From Heligmosomoides polygyrus polygyrus (Eukaryota > Nematoda > Chromadorea > Rhabditida > Heligmosomidae), in NCBI GenBank assembly GCA_947396885.1, contig OX377204.1, positions 57,151,139 to 57,215,138 of the forward strand: a DNA stretch of 64,000 nt. Reading direction: 5' to 3'. Position 1 is the stretch's first letter. The number at the start of each line of letters is the position of its first letter. Made by a program: the position numbers and the translations under genes. The notes beneath the pieces were generated by a model that worked only from the letters and a program-made list of their open reading frames with translations, did not search any database and was not told where the DNA came from. Below are positions 23,073 to 36,400 of this stretch, one piece after another.

Positions 23073-23133
23073 AAAACCTGACACGAACATTAGCTGTGCT
23101 TATTGTGCACAGCTAATGTTGGTGTCAGGTTTT
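23073..23133. repeat. 27-bp inverted repeat (hairpin)
   Basis: AAAACCTGACACGAACATTA and following bases at 23073-23099 are mirrored at 23107-23133 with one mismatch and a 7-base loop. It is not obviously part of any element. Confidence 0.8.
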
Positions 23134-24860
23134 AGCCACCCAAACAAATCCTGTCTCACTTCATTGACTGGACAACGTATGAGGGCGGGCTTTGATGAAA
23201 AAGGTGTCTAAATATTCCATTATGCAGAGTTTGGAACTATTCCACCTTAGACCGTTTTCGTTAATTATGACCCGCGAGTACCGTTTGCGGAAGGCAAATG
23301 CTTTCCTGTTTTCTATAATTAGTGGTAATGGTAGGGTAAATGGTGGTGCGTGGCAGCGAAGTCGAAAGAGGTGATCGAGCATGCGCCCTTGATTATCGAG
23401 GTATGGGATGCCTACCTTTCGTCGGCTGGCCATTGCGAGTAATTGTATAATAGAAGCACAACGTAGAAGACACGTTCTAATTGGGGTTGATCAACGCCAA
23501 TTGTATGTCGAATTTTTTATCCTTATTATGGGTAAGGCCTGCAACAGAGTTTTGCGGCATCCCGCTTGCCGTCATTAACGTGTTGTCGAACGGGAGCAAT
23601 TCTGGAACGTCCATGGTTAAAATATTGGCTACGGTTAGTATAGTCGCAGCTCTTGGCATTCTTCCGCAGTACAACGCTCTGCGGGAGCTACATTTGCGGC
23701 GCGGTGCGGCAAATGATTGTTTCTCGGTGCATCTTCCACCACAGCGGGGATAGGACAGATCGCAGTTCGGCGCCGCAAATCTGTTGCAGATCTAATGGTA
23801 GCCATGTGTTGCGTCTCACCAGTCAAACAGAAAAATAAAAGAAGATGTTTCATTTTAAATTGTCTACACGAATTCCCGATGCGGAAGCTTTTTATCCGTC
23901 AGTGTCAGTAATTCTTTGATGCGGTTAGAAAGTGTTACTCCGTCGCTCTCTTTCGTCAACCCTTTTCAAAGGTGTTGACTATGGTGTACGATTGGAACGC
24001 TGAGAATAATGTGAAACTATGATTCGATTGTCCGTTCGTTTCGCGTCCAATCCAACTAGTGGTCCCATTTATCCGACGGTGAGGCAGGTGAACTATGTCC
24101 TGCTACAAGTGCCCAGGAAGGGTGAAACTCGTTTACCGGTTAGTCGACACAAGTCAGACAGGACTAAAATATTGTACATGTTCTAACCGCTCCACGGTAT
24201 CCCGTAAAGGTAAATATGTGGATCTGGATAAGAAAAAACTGTGTTCTTTATATTTACACCTAGCGGACAGCAACGTCTTGTTTTCCCTAGCAATAAGCCC
24301 TGAGAATAGGACATCTTTCGATTTTTTTTTCTTTACACCTTTTTACCTTCACTAGAGCAGGAAATTAGTCTTACATACTATATTTATTTCAAATTCAAGG
24401 TAATTCAAAAGTGGATGCCATATTCGTGATCAGCACCCAGACGTCTCCATACGGAAAGCTTGGGCAAACTCAAACTCGCGTCCTAATGTGACATCCTCCT
24501 TTACCCATACTCACCTAAACCCCTAAGCCATAATAGACCGGAAGCTCAGAATCGATGTCAGATTCGTACTCAGCACCCAAGTAATACCTTCGGCCGAAGT
24601 TTGGGCGAGAACTTTTTCCACCTCTGATTCCACCGCTTAGCATATTCAAGTGGTTTCTACCTTAAATGTTGCCTTTGATGGTGACCAACACGTGAAGTCT
24701 GCTCTAGGCCAGAGGCTTCGCGATGGTGATGAGGTCGAGAGCTCCAATTTCGCCCAAGTGTATGTATACAAGGCTATTGATAGTGCTGATCACGAACTTG
24801 ACATCCGTTTTTGACCGATTTTTGGTTGAAACTAATATTTATTATCCTTCTATCAGACGG
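23134..24860. other. weak open frames; dispersed-repeat fragments
   Basis: On the - strand a frame at 23853-23635 starts MKHLLLFFCLT, followed by a good donor-like TG/GTGAGA; a secreted-protein first exon is conceivable but I cannot extend it. Frames at 23433-23161 and 23674-23477 have no motif. At 24410-24830, phrases such as ATTCGTGATCAGCACCC recur on both strands. They also appear, altered, at 52160-52220, marking an old dispersed repeat. Confidence 0.25.
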
Positions 24861-24964
24861 CTCGACAACTGCACATAACAGTTGTTGACAAGTGTTCGTT
24901 CGGAAATCTATTGGGAGGGAGAATAAATGGTCTCATCAACAACAAATGATATACAAGACTTTAG

Positions 24965-25050
24965 TCGCAGGTGGGAAACGAACCCATGACCACAGTTCTG
25001 TGAGGCGAGCACACCGCCGACGCAAGGCCAGAACTCACTCACGAGAGCCA
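24965..25050 (-). repeat. tRNA-like SINE head (family 3, copy 2)
   Basis: The - strand reads GTCGGCGGTGTGCTCGCCTC followed by GGTCATGGGTTCGTTTCCC, with a near-perfect B box. Same layout as the copy at 3835-3911. The SINE body continues to about 25145. Confidence 0.6.
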
Positions 25051-25354
25051 GTAAACTATTGGTCTACATATTTCTAATCAGCGTTTCATACTCTTCACCT
25101 TGGACAATTTCAACAAGTTCTATGGGTAGCTGAATGCATTTTATGCATATCACGGGGAAACACGCAGAAGAGAAATGCAGGACAGAATCTACGTTTGCAT
25201 AAGTGTACATAGTGTTTATAAGGTTTTACAATAATTGGAAAAGTACGCTATTTCATCCTTCCTCCTGGTAAGAATCAGTGAAAATGACTTTAAAAACTTG
25301 TAATGTTCCTACATTCCGTAGTTATGAATGATGCCGCTGTTTAGGGAGTCGTCG

Positions 25355-25504
25355 ATGGCTGTTGCGGCGGCCGAGGTTATGATATACAACGAAGGTCGCA
25401 AGAAGTGGCAAGCCCCTGATGGCGCAGAGGGTCAAATATCGAGTATCCAGGTTCTCCACAATGCCGTGCGGCAGACGTTCAGGATTATAGCGATAAGGGA
25501 ACAG
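25355..25504 (+). CDS. unc-34: Ena/VASP exon 1: EVH1 N-terminal part
   Basis: Fifty codons, MAVAAAEVMIYNEGRKKW onward to RIIAIREQ, then donor CAG/GTGTGT, phase 0. It matches the first strands of EVH1. Tyr11 and Trp18 correspond to two of the three aromatic residues (Tyr16 and Trp23 in mammalian Mena) that hold the polyproline ligand. Confidence 0.9.
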
Positions 25505-26599
25505 GTGTGTTTCATAGTCAGTTGACGAAATGCTGCCGCGCCATTTTTTTTTTGAAGCGGAGCCGGCATTGTTTTGGTTTTTTGGGCTTTTCTTTTCAAC
25601 TTCTTCGGTTTAGTGCTTCATTTCATTACACTTCTCGCAGTCAGCTACATGCGGTTTGGTTCTCAGAAGCGATTTCTTTATGACTTCATTGGAGACATGA
25701 ACGCTTTCAAGATCTGCGGTTCTATAGGGACTGTCTTCTCTTATTCTGCGTTCCGGTTTTCCAGCCGCTAAAAACATTTATCCTGTGGATTGATAGTTGG
25801 GGAAAAATAGACAATCTTACGTATCGTGGGGCCACAACGAGTGTTATAGGACATACTTCATCACAGCGTACTACAGTTGTACTCGAATGTCCTATTCCAA
25901 TAGGTATTCGAATGATTTTCATTTGAATTTAAATATACGAATGTGAATGTCCAAAAAATCGAGTTTTTTGGATCTATTCGAATTCGAATTTTCAAAAAAT
26001 CGATTTTTCTCGAATGTATTCGAATTCGAACATTCAGAAACACCGCTTTTTCGAACATCTTCGAATTCGAAATTTTTAGGTATTCCAGATTCCGATTATT
26101 CGAAAAATTTCGAGAGCACAACTAAACAGCATACATACTTTTGAATGAGATATTTGGTGGGCCAATTATGAAAGATTGCTTCAACAATAGTTTTCACCAC
26201 TTAATTAGGCTTGTCAGAGTAAAGATCAATTCTCTCTAACGCATTGAAGTTTCAATGTACAACAATTTATTACATTTAGAGATATCTTCCCCACCTAACC
26301 CGTTTGTTTAGGTGTCTTGGTACCCATAAGTTTGAATTGTGCCAAAACCCTCTCCTAATTGGAAACTTCTTCTTCTTCTTCTTTGTGACCGTGCCAACTT
26401 GGGCGCTGCTCTCTCATCTTCAGCTGGATCGGAGCTGTCTTCATCACTGCCCTAACATCCTCATTTCGCACTCTGTCCTCACGGTTTCATCCACATGCCC
26501 ATCTGTGCATCCTCATTTCCGCAGCGTGCAGTTGCCGCTCCTGCGCTCTACCCAGGGCCCAGCACTCACAGCCATAGAGGAGGGCCGGTCTCACTACTG

Positions 26600-26677
<78 letters not shown>

Positions 26678-29600
26678 CTTGCCTTTGAGTGTCCTGTAGC
26701 ACTAGGGTCGCAGAGGATTCCTATGGACTCTCTACTTGAGTCATGTTGCACTTATCCGTCCCCTGACCGCCTGGTCCACGCTTCCTTCCTCGGATAGATC
26801 GCTTCCGAGGTAGCGGAATCTTCCCACCTTTTCGATCACCTCTCCTTGGCAGTCTAGGATCGGTTCGGTGCACTGCTCAGAGCTGATGAACTTCGTCTTC
26901 CTCACGTTCAGCCGCAGGCCGTTGTCTGCGAGGGCTCCTTGCCACAACTGCACCTTCTCCTCCAGCTCCTCTCGGCTGTCGGCTACTAGGGCGATGTCGT
27001 CCTCGTAGATGGTCCTGAGAGGGCCTTCGTCAAAGTGCCTCACTATGCAATCAAGCGTCAGCACGAAGAGGAACGGACTCAAAGCCGACCCTTGGTGCAC
27101 CCGCACTGTGATATCCATTTTCTTTGTCATCCCGAGTTCATACTGCCGCTTTCGATCCTTGTCCTTTATAACCGAAATTAGACGTTCCGGGACACCCCTT
27201 GAGGGGATTTCCAGAGCACATCCCGCGGTAGCCTGTCGTAGGCATTCTACAAGTCCAGGAATGCCAGGTATAGGGATTTCGTTTTTCCCGATACTTCTCC
27301 ATCACCTGGCGAGTGATAAAGATGGCGTCTGTGGTGGACCTCTCGGGCATGAAGCCCCACTGCTCCTGGGAGATGGTGACCATCTCCCTCACTCCTAGTC
27401 GTTCGTAGACCTTCATCATGTGTGAGATCAGTTTGATCCCGCGGTAGTTGAAGCATTCGGACGCGTCCCCCTTCTGCTTGAAGATGGGGACTATGATGCT
27501 GTTCCTCCAATCATCCGGCATATTACCGTCTATGATAACTCTGTTGAAGAACTGTGTCAGCCAATTGACTCCACGGTCCCAAAGCACCTTCCAAGTCTCT
27601 GCTTGCACCCATCAGGCCCAGCTGCTTTCCTGGGCATCATCTTCCCTATGGCATTGCGAACCTCTTCCTGCGTCCAGGACGGGATAGGTCCTTCCGTTAG
27701 CTGTTCTTCTTGGACATCCCGACGCGGAAATTCCTCAGTTAGCAGTTCCTTGAAGTACTCCTTCCATCTTTTTCTGACCTCGACTGGCTTCCGTAGTACC
27801 CTACCTACCGTCAGCACTCTTCACAGCCTTGACCACTCGGATGTCGACGCAGGCTCTATGCCGTGCCTTGGCCAGTCGGATAGCGAACTTCTCTCCCTGC
27901 GACCCCCAGCTTATCGTATAGGGCATGCATCTCCTCATTCTTTGATTTTGCTACGGCTGCTTTTGACAACCTCTTCAGCTTCCTATAGACTGAGGTGCTC
28001 GGGTGCCTTGGTCTTCTGCCACTGCTTATAGGCCTCCTTCTTTTTCTTCACCGCAACCTGCACCTCTTCACTCCACCTAATTGGGAACTACCTTAAGCGA
28101 TTTCATCGCCATAAAATATCAAGAATTCCGGGCGGGAGATATAATGGAACTTGATTCTTGTACAGTATACTATCATATCTCCTTTTACCTTGCTAAAACA
28201 TGTGTACATTGCGCCCATGTCATCCAAGCCTTATCTCCCTTCCTGATCAGTGAATTACTATAATCCGCCTATTAGAACCTTTAGGTAGCGATGATATTAC
28301 CATGTCATTATTGCCTCGAGAGTGTGTTCTACCCTATTACCAACTCCAATGCGCTTGCAAGTTCGAAATCAGTTTGCCATCGGGGAAGATGAAGAACACT
28401 AACTTGCTTACCGAAGGGCCGCACACGGCTTTTTATGCGCCGAATACGCGTTCACATATGCTATGTTCTAGTGGATCTAAGTATGTGAGGTATCCCTGAA
28501 ACTGTTGGATTACGGCATATCTTTATTGCTCATTCATTTACGCACGTTGGATATAGCTTGAAGGAGTGGTTTGAAGGCTGTGCTCAAAGCTATGCGCATG
28601 CATACGGTGAATACTTTACCTACCCTTTGTCTTTATCTTGCCCGCTAACATTCTTTGATATCCTCATCTTCATCTCTCATTTTCGGTTGCTGCTTCCTAT
28701 GAGGTGGTCATACTAGTTCTGTCCTCAGCAACTTGCGTACTCTTTTTCCCTCAGTTAGTTACTTAGTAATTTTTTCCTATGGTCAAAAAGTACAGCTGTC
28801 TTTTTGTTGTTCGGGCCACCTGTTCCGTTGATCCTTATTAATTGTGGCTGTAAAGTGGTTCGATTAACGCTCAACTTTTGCTGGTATTCCCAGTGCTTCA
28901 TCGAAGAGGAGACTACCCGATGGTTATTCCGCAGTCCGAGGCACACAAGTTGGAGAGCTAGGTTATGATACAAGATCAATCGTTTCCATACATTAGGGCG
29001 AGGCTAGATTTGAAAAAGGGTGGAAGACCTGCTGGCAATGATCTCCCGACGGTGGCATATCCGCCGATCATGCCTCCGTATGCACCGTCATCTGCATGGT
29101 CACGCTAGGGAAAGGGAAGAGAGCGAACCTATATAGTCAACTAGGGGTACGCTTCCATTCACTATTATTTCCTTTCTCGCCCTAATGGTGGTGATGATGA
29201 TTAAGATGTCGGCTACTTTTGTAAGATATTAATTGTTCTCGCATGTGCCAAGAATTTCCAGTTGTATTCAAGAACAGTGCCCTTCAGACCTGTCTTGAAA
29301 GACCCTGTTTTGCCCACCTTTCACCAGTGCTTATTCGTGGAATAGGTTTCATTCCGTTGTCCATCTATGCGTTTCTAGGACGGTGCTTGGGTACTGAACT
29401 GCAACATTCATCACAAACTCAAGTACCATACCGCTACTCCAACCTTTCATCAGTGGCGAGACGAGCAGCGACAGGTAGAACATCTGCTTTTTGTTGGAAG
29501 TTGCTTAACGACAGACAAAGATTGAATCACGATTCGAGAAAGGAAAGGGCTTCTGCCCTTAATTCATCGGATTTCTATGTTAACATCTCCGTTTTTCAGG

Positions 29601-30451
29601 TGTACGGCTTGAATTTCTCGTCCGAAAAGGAAGCGCGAGATTTCGTGTCGGCTGTCGGTCAAGCGATTGATTACCTGAACCACCAGTTAGTCCACGGAGG
29701 GGAATACCAAGTACCGAATGGTGAGGGCTTTTCGTTTTCTCGGTGTTGTCAGCGTACCATTCTTGCCATACCAACAGTAGTGGCCGAGAAGACCGTTACG
29801 TGCATAGCCGCTCCCTGTCCCTATATCTTTCCGACAGTTCTCTATAATTCGTGCATTTCGTCAATGAAGTTCCCAAGATTGCTTTTTTCTGTCTAACCCA
29901 GCGATCTTGAAGCGTCATTTGGAAGAGATCGAGAATAATTGTTGTTGTTGTGCACGTAATTTCATGGACTTAATAGAAAGCTGCAGCTGGGGAGTGTAGC
30001 GCAGTCGGAAGAAGTGCCGGCTGCTGCTTGAACCTGATACCACGTCCTAGGTTCTGATTTCTCGCCCAGGCCAACCAAGCCTTCCATCCCGTCGGAGTCG
30101 GTGAACTATTACCAGAGTTGCCTGTGAAGGATAAAGCTCTGACTTGTTCATCGGTTGGCCACCGCAGGTCATTGTATGACCAAATATGTATTCAAGTAGC
30201 ATCCACGGCATTCCGTAAAAGCAGAATGCGTGACGGATCCCGCAAAAGGAGTGCTTAACGACAACCATTACCCTTTAATGAAAGGCTTCCGGAAGAGCCC
30301 TTACTTTTACCCGATACTCGTATTTTTTGCCACCTATTTGTCATTTAGCAGGAACCATTTGCGAATCGGAGAGGAATACGGAAACACGATCGTACGCCCT
30401 TTAAGATAGAATCTGCGCTGTTCAGCACTTATTTGGTCCCTCCTCTTAACT

Positions 30452-30496
<45 letters not shown>

Positions 30497-33400
30497 GGGA
30501 TTCTTTCACAGCCTTCTTTTATATTAAAGAGATCACTATGTGTGAACGTCTCCGTTGACCGCTAGCGGTTCGGCTTGACAACGTATAAACTCTGAGTGTA
30601 AATTTTTCGCTTATCCTTAAATTGGTGTCAAGCAAGGGCCGTCGTCAGTTAAATCTGTAAGAATTATAAAAAAGCTCATGAAAAAGTCTCAACGATGAAT
30701 CTGGATCCTTCTGCACGCCTTTGCCCCAGTCGCGAGACTGTTGCTATTTTTGGAAAATCCTCGCTTATTGCTGTTTTTTTGGAAATTTCTCGCTTCTTGT
30801 TTTTCACTGCGAGATCATTGTGCATTAACTGGGTCCTGGCTCCAAGACACTACTGTTCAGTACTTCATAGAATATCCGGATCTATATAATGGCAGGAGGC
30901 AATAAGTTCTATCTGATCCAGAACGACTGAGAGGTCGAAAGTAGGTTATTAAAGCTAGCCAAAGAGTGGGCAGTGATTTGCAATTTCCTACCTGGGAAAG
31001 CCATGTTTTGCGTTTGATTCGCTTTTCTAACGATGCCTCCACTAGGAGAGATCTAAATGTAGTTACAGATGTCTCGTAGTTTTAAGCTTTTTCTTCTAGA
31101 AAACTAATCTCTCTCTTTGAACGTGAAAGATAAAGTCTCGTGAGTATTGTGAGCTATTAGTGTCTGTATCAACACGAGGTGGAATTACAATCCACCAAAG
31201 ATGTTGTTTGGATTCCTTGAATTTCTGCAGATGTGCATTCAATGACCGTTCTAAAGTATTTTGCGGGAATCACTGCGCTGTCAAGATTTCGGTATGTACC
31301 GAACGTCCCGGGTAACAGTGCTCTCTGTATCAAGCTGACATCCTTCCACAGGCGCCTGCTTGACTTTTGAGACGCCATCATTGTCCAGTGGTGTTCTGGA
31401 GGGCGGGCAGTCATTTATTTCGCGCTTCTAGAGTGCCGTCCAGAATCTTGTCTGCCCATCAATAAGGACCTCGGCATGGATGGAAATGTGTTTCCTTCTC
31501 GTGCTACGCATCCATTGATATTATGCCATATGATCCAACAAATACACTTTCCTTGCTGATTTATAGTTGACAGCTGTATCTCTTTTGCATCCTATGAAGC
31601 CGTTGTGGTTTGTAGATCCACACAGATTCCAGTTTATGAAATTCGGCAGCTTCACGCCCTCCTTCCTACAATTCCGATTTCAAGAAAACTAAAAGGTCGA
31701 CTCCAGAGATTTCGGTCTGATGTTCATACACGTGACTTCGTTTACCGTTGGTCGCCTTCATCTTTTACGCCTGTGCTGACTCACCCTCGCGGACAAGCAG
31801 GATGTAGGTTCCTTGATGAATGTCTGCGGTGTAGACCCTTTGCTTAGTCATGGTGGGCAATCTCGTCTGGTTCCGCCCGCGGATCACTTCTAGGTAGAAT
31901 GCGGACTTGGCAGACCTCAAAAAGGATACATTAACTCCCATCCTCAGCATTACTTCCCTTGTCTCTATACGATACTCTCTATGATTTTTGAAAATTATAG
32001 CTGTAGGAATCTCTGCAGCTGGTCAAAAGTTACATGTGAGCTCCCCAAGTGATTGGCGGAATGGATATCCTATGTTACGAATGCAGGACCCAGCAGGGCA
32101 TGGCCTTCGTATTAGGGGGGGGGGGGCAAAAGTAATGAGACAAGTTGAAAAAAATCTTTACCTCTTCATAACTCAATTGCAACTCAACGATGCTGAGGGG
32201 TGTATTTGCCATTAAGGGCAATAACCTTGCTGCCATCGCTCAGCCAACTTCCTGATCCCATCCTTCCAGAACTGTTTGGGCCTGGTGTTGACCAACTGCT
32301 CGATATGGTTGTAAAGTACTGTTTGGGTTCTTGTGTCCCTTCCGACCAGGAAGTTCTGTAGGCTCAAGATGTAGTGGTAGTCGCATGGAGAGATGTCCGG
32401 CGAATACGGTGGATGAGGCATGTGAACGTAGCCCAGCTGGCCAAGCTTATCCATGGTTACTTGTTCCCGATGGGGTGCGGCGTTGTCGAAGAGGAGAACC
32501 TTCTTGAAGCGCTGCGAATGAATAAGAGCGAGTCGCCGGCCCAGTCTCTTCTATTTCGTTCACCATGGCCTTGGAGTTCATCGTTGTGCTCTTGGGAAAA
32601 GGCTTCCGGAAAACCGATCCATGGGCGCAGACCCAAAAGCTCCAAAGGTGCTTCTCGCCGTGAACATCTCTCCGAACGAAGGTCGGTAACAGGTCACCAG
32701 GCCTCACCCAGATTCGCTGCTTGGCAGGGTTAAGGTAGAAGACGTACTTCTCATCTTGCGTGAATATTGAGTCCAGGCTACTCGAGGTTGGGAATTGGGC
32801 GAGATTTGCGCGAGACAGGTCGACTCGTAAGACGGGGGTTTCGGCATGAGACAGGCTGGGGTTTCTGGCATGCTTCTGGAAAGGGCGGAAGTGGTAACTT
32901 TTCAGATGGGCTTCAGTAAGTAGCATACAAACATACAAATACGATAAGGACGAAACCAAACTCCAGCCACGAGATATATGAACACGGCATGGGGTGTCTC
33001 ATTACTTTTGCCCCCCCCCCCTAATAAAAGTGCGGTTGCTCGGTGAGCGCTTCGCTGGACAAGTGACGCCTCTCGTTCCTAAGCGATTGCTTCATCCGCG
33101 GTTTATCCTTGGCGATTTATCCGACGTTCTGTCTCGCGACAGCGCCATCTACCCCGCATCAATGTTCTGCTGTCGTCGACTGTCTTTCCTAGTTCCTCAG
33201 TCTTTGGAAGGAATAAGAGGTAGTTTTTTCTACAGGTGCTTAGATGACTGCTCTTCGCCAGTAGTAAGGCGCTTGTAACAGCATGAGCTCCTTCCTGTTT
33301 TAGTCGAGCTGTTGACTTCTAGTTGGAAAGTAGTCTGCTGTCATTTTCATTTTTGACTAAGGTGGGTCACCTCGTTGGTCCACTGCTCAGGGTACCTTCC

Positions 33401-36400
33401 TATCCAGAGTTGCGCAAAACGTCCATTTCGACTGTTCGTCAGCAGTTGTTTCTGATAACATTCTTCCTGCAACGGGATTGCCCTTAAACCAAACTGTTCC
33501 CACCCTACCTCAAAGTGTGTTTCGCTCTTTCGGATGACGAAAATGTTGCCGAACTTCGAGGCAATGCTTATCTGTACGCACATCTTGTGTTCAACGGTCC
33601 TGAATCATGCCTTATAGGAAAGGTGCTTTGCAAAGCTGCTGGCATAGGTATCTATCTACCTAATAAATCACTGAATAGGTAACCGTAGAGTTGGCGATGT
33701 GAGCTCTCACAAGGGAAAGGTCTGAAGAATATGTCTGAATGGGGAGAGCGAGTCATATAGGAAGAACCTCCTCTTCTTAGTAAAAATATTAGTTTCCTTT
33801 TCGCCTAGTCGTTGAACTTAACAGGGAAAGGTTCCCAAATCAAGGTGGGCTTTTGCGATGCTATTTCAACAGGATGCCGTGTGAGCATCCTGTTTGAGCG
33901 GAGTCCAGAACTACAGTTAGTTTTTGCTGAACGCTCTTTCAAAGACCTGAAAAAGAGGTGTGAAAACGTGTGCGCAACACTCATCAATCGCTGTGACACC
34001 CCACGACATGTGCCTCTGTGGCGAAGTCGGTGGTAGTGTCGCCTCATAGAAGCACACCATCGGGCTTTTGAGTTCGAGTCCGCGTACTGCCAAAACTCTT
34101 GCATATATTAGTTTGTTGTTATCACGCTTTCTCATGATCACAGGGGTCAATCTTAGACCATCAATGTTGCTTACACCAAACCAAGGCTGTCTATTTGCGC
34201 CTTCATATGCGCTATTGTTCCAACAAGGCCAACAACACCTTATAAAAGCCAGTGAGGAACAATCTTCTCGCTACCAAGGAATGACCATTTCTTCTTCGTT
34301 GAACGCGTAATCCGTGGGTGTAGAGAAGGGTCCTGGGTGAACATCGACGTAACCAACTGCCACTCACGAAAAAAACTTGCACATATGATGGAGCAAATAG
34401 ACAGCCTTGGTTTGGTGTAAGCATCATGGATGGTCTAAACTTTACTCCTGTGATCATGAGAAAGCGTAATAACAACAAATTAATATGTGGAAAAATACTG
34501 GCAGTACGCGGACTCGAGCACAAAAACTCGCCGGTGTGCCCCTATGAGGCGGCGCTCCCACTAACTGCGCCACCGAGGCACATATCATGGGGTGTCACAG
34601 CGATTGATGAGTGTTGTGCACACGTTTTCACACCTCTTTTTCAGGTCTTTAAAAGAGTGTTCAGCAAAAACTAACAGTGATTGCGGACTCCGCTCACACG
34701 GCCCTACATTCTGTCAAAATAGCATCGCAAGAGCTCACCTTGAGTTGGGAAAGTTTCCTTGTAAGGACTATGGAGTCCTTGAAGTTGCTGCGTAATCGAC
34801 GGCTCAGTGCAGGTGGTCTCCTGTACGCCCGCGACGCCACTGCAGCACACGGTTCGGGACGCGGTCGGTAGTGTCGTTGCTCGGTGCGAGGGAGGTCGGG
34901 GTTCGGTCCTTCTGCGATGCTGTGTTTTTTGCATTTCAACTGACCGATTGAGATTTGAGGGGTCCTGGCGTCTACACAATTTTCATCATTTTAGCGCATT
35001 TTTGCAGCTGTGGAGAGAAACTATCCTGCGATTTGTTTGCTAGTGACTGGTTTTTAGCGAAAAGCTAATGAAAAAGTGTGCAACGTGCTCCGCTCTCCTT
35101 CTATGCTATTCTACTACGCTCTCCTTTGAGCATGTTGTGGTCCCACAGATAGGTGTGCCCTTGCTCTGGACTCATGGGCCGGCTTCTCGAATCACGTAAC
35201 GATTCGAGCTATTATACCATGGGGAAGACCTTGAGTATTCGGACTATGCCTTCGGATGTCATCTGCCAGATTCAGCAAGCCGATGAGGGCTTCTTCCAGT
35301 TTGGTAGTCAGTCCTTCTGCTTTATGCACTTTGACTTTATGCATTGCGTTGAACGTTCATACATCATTATGTTGAATATCTTTCGCATTACCTTTTGATT
35401 AAAAACCGTTTTGTTATAAACAAGTCGTAGGAACGGTAATCCGCACAGCATGCGGCTGTGAAATGCGCGAAAAACTCCTGAAAATTGTGTAGACGTCAGG
35501 ACCCCTTAAATCTCAATCAGTTGTTGAATTGCAAAAAAAACGCAACGCAGAAGAAGAGAACCCCGAACCCTTTCGCATGAAGCAGCGCCACTGCCCATTC
35601 GCCCCGAACAGCTTATCGGCAATGGCATCGCGGGCGTACGAGATACCCTCCAGAAGCTCGTGATTCGCCGATTCCATTGTAACTTCAGGGACACCCTACT
35701 CCTTGGGTTTAACGATTTGGCAAAAAAAAGAAACGGATTTCTGTACTAGTGAGGGATGCGGATTCTTCCTACATGACTCGCTCTCTCCTCAGATATACGC
35801 TCCAGACCCTTCCCTTGTTAGACTGTCACCACTATGGCCAGGTCACTCAAGGCGAGTTTCCTGACAGAGCTTGTCACCATAGAAGCCGTTTGCCATCTCC
35901 TCTAAATGGATGGCTTTTTCAGACAACGTATACCAGGATCCACACCAGCACATGATGGCGCACATCCAGTCGGCGCCGTCGTTTCGCGACCAGGAGGACG
36001 GCTCTTCTCATGCACAAATCAACTCTATGCATCCCGGTTTCAGGTACGTGATTTACACCTTCAGCACCGTGTGTTGGGCATTCTGCCCAACACACGGTGC
36101 TTCCTAAGTGTTGGTAGAGATTTTAGCGATGGGGAGGGTATTCCTGTTGTGCGCTGTTGCGTGCATGCGATCAGAATACCAAGAATCTCTGCAACTGGCA
36201 AATGGCTGTTGGAGAACAAAGCGAGCTCCATGTGGAGAGAGCATATTAGGAGGAGCGCTATGAAGTGGTTCGGTATACCGGTGTGTTAGGCGTTGGCGAA
36301 GGCTAAGTTTACGTAAAGGATACCGTCGCGGTCTTCGTATCATTACTGTGATACCGAGGCTCGAGTGGAGTTCAAGGTCACTACGAGGAGTGGCCGACTG

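Larger units (their letters stand above)
26368..28074 (-). mobile_element. RTE-type LINE, copy a, antisense in Ena intron 1
   Basis: The 3' end is a short TTC run at 26368-26385 (a GAA tail on the - strand). Sequence similarity to copy b (46820-48829) continues to about 28074. It is 5'-truncated and has lost the endonuclease. A (TA)38 run is embedded at 26601-26676. Confidence 0.85.

Noticed and set aside
26304..26751. coding frames rich in Tyr-Ile
   Set aside because: They are only the TA microsatellite read in frame.
29243..29896. 217-codon + frame taken as one gene
   Set aside because: Only 29379-29474 and 29600-29720 are Ena/VASP exons. The long frame reads exon 2 out of frame and runs through an intron.
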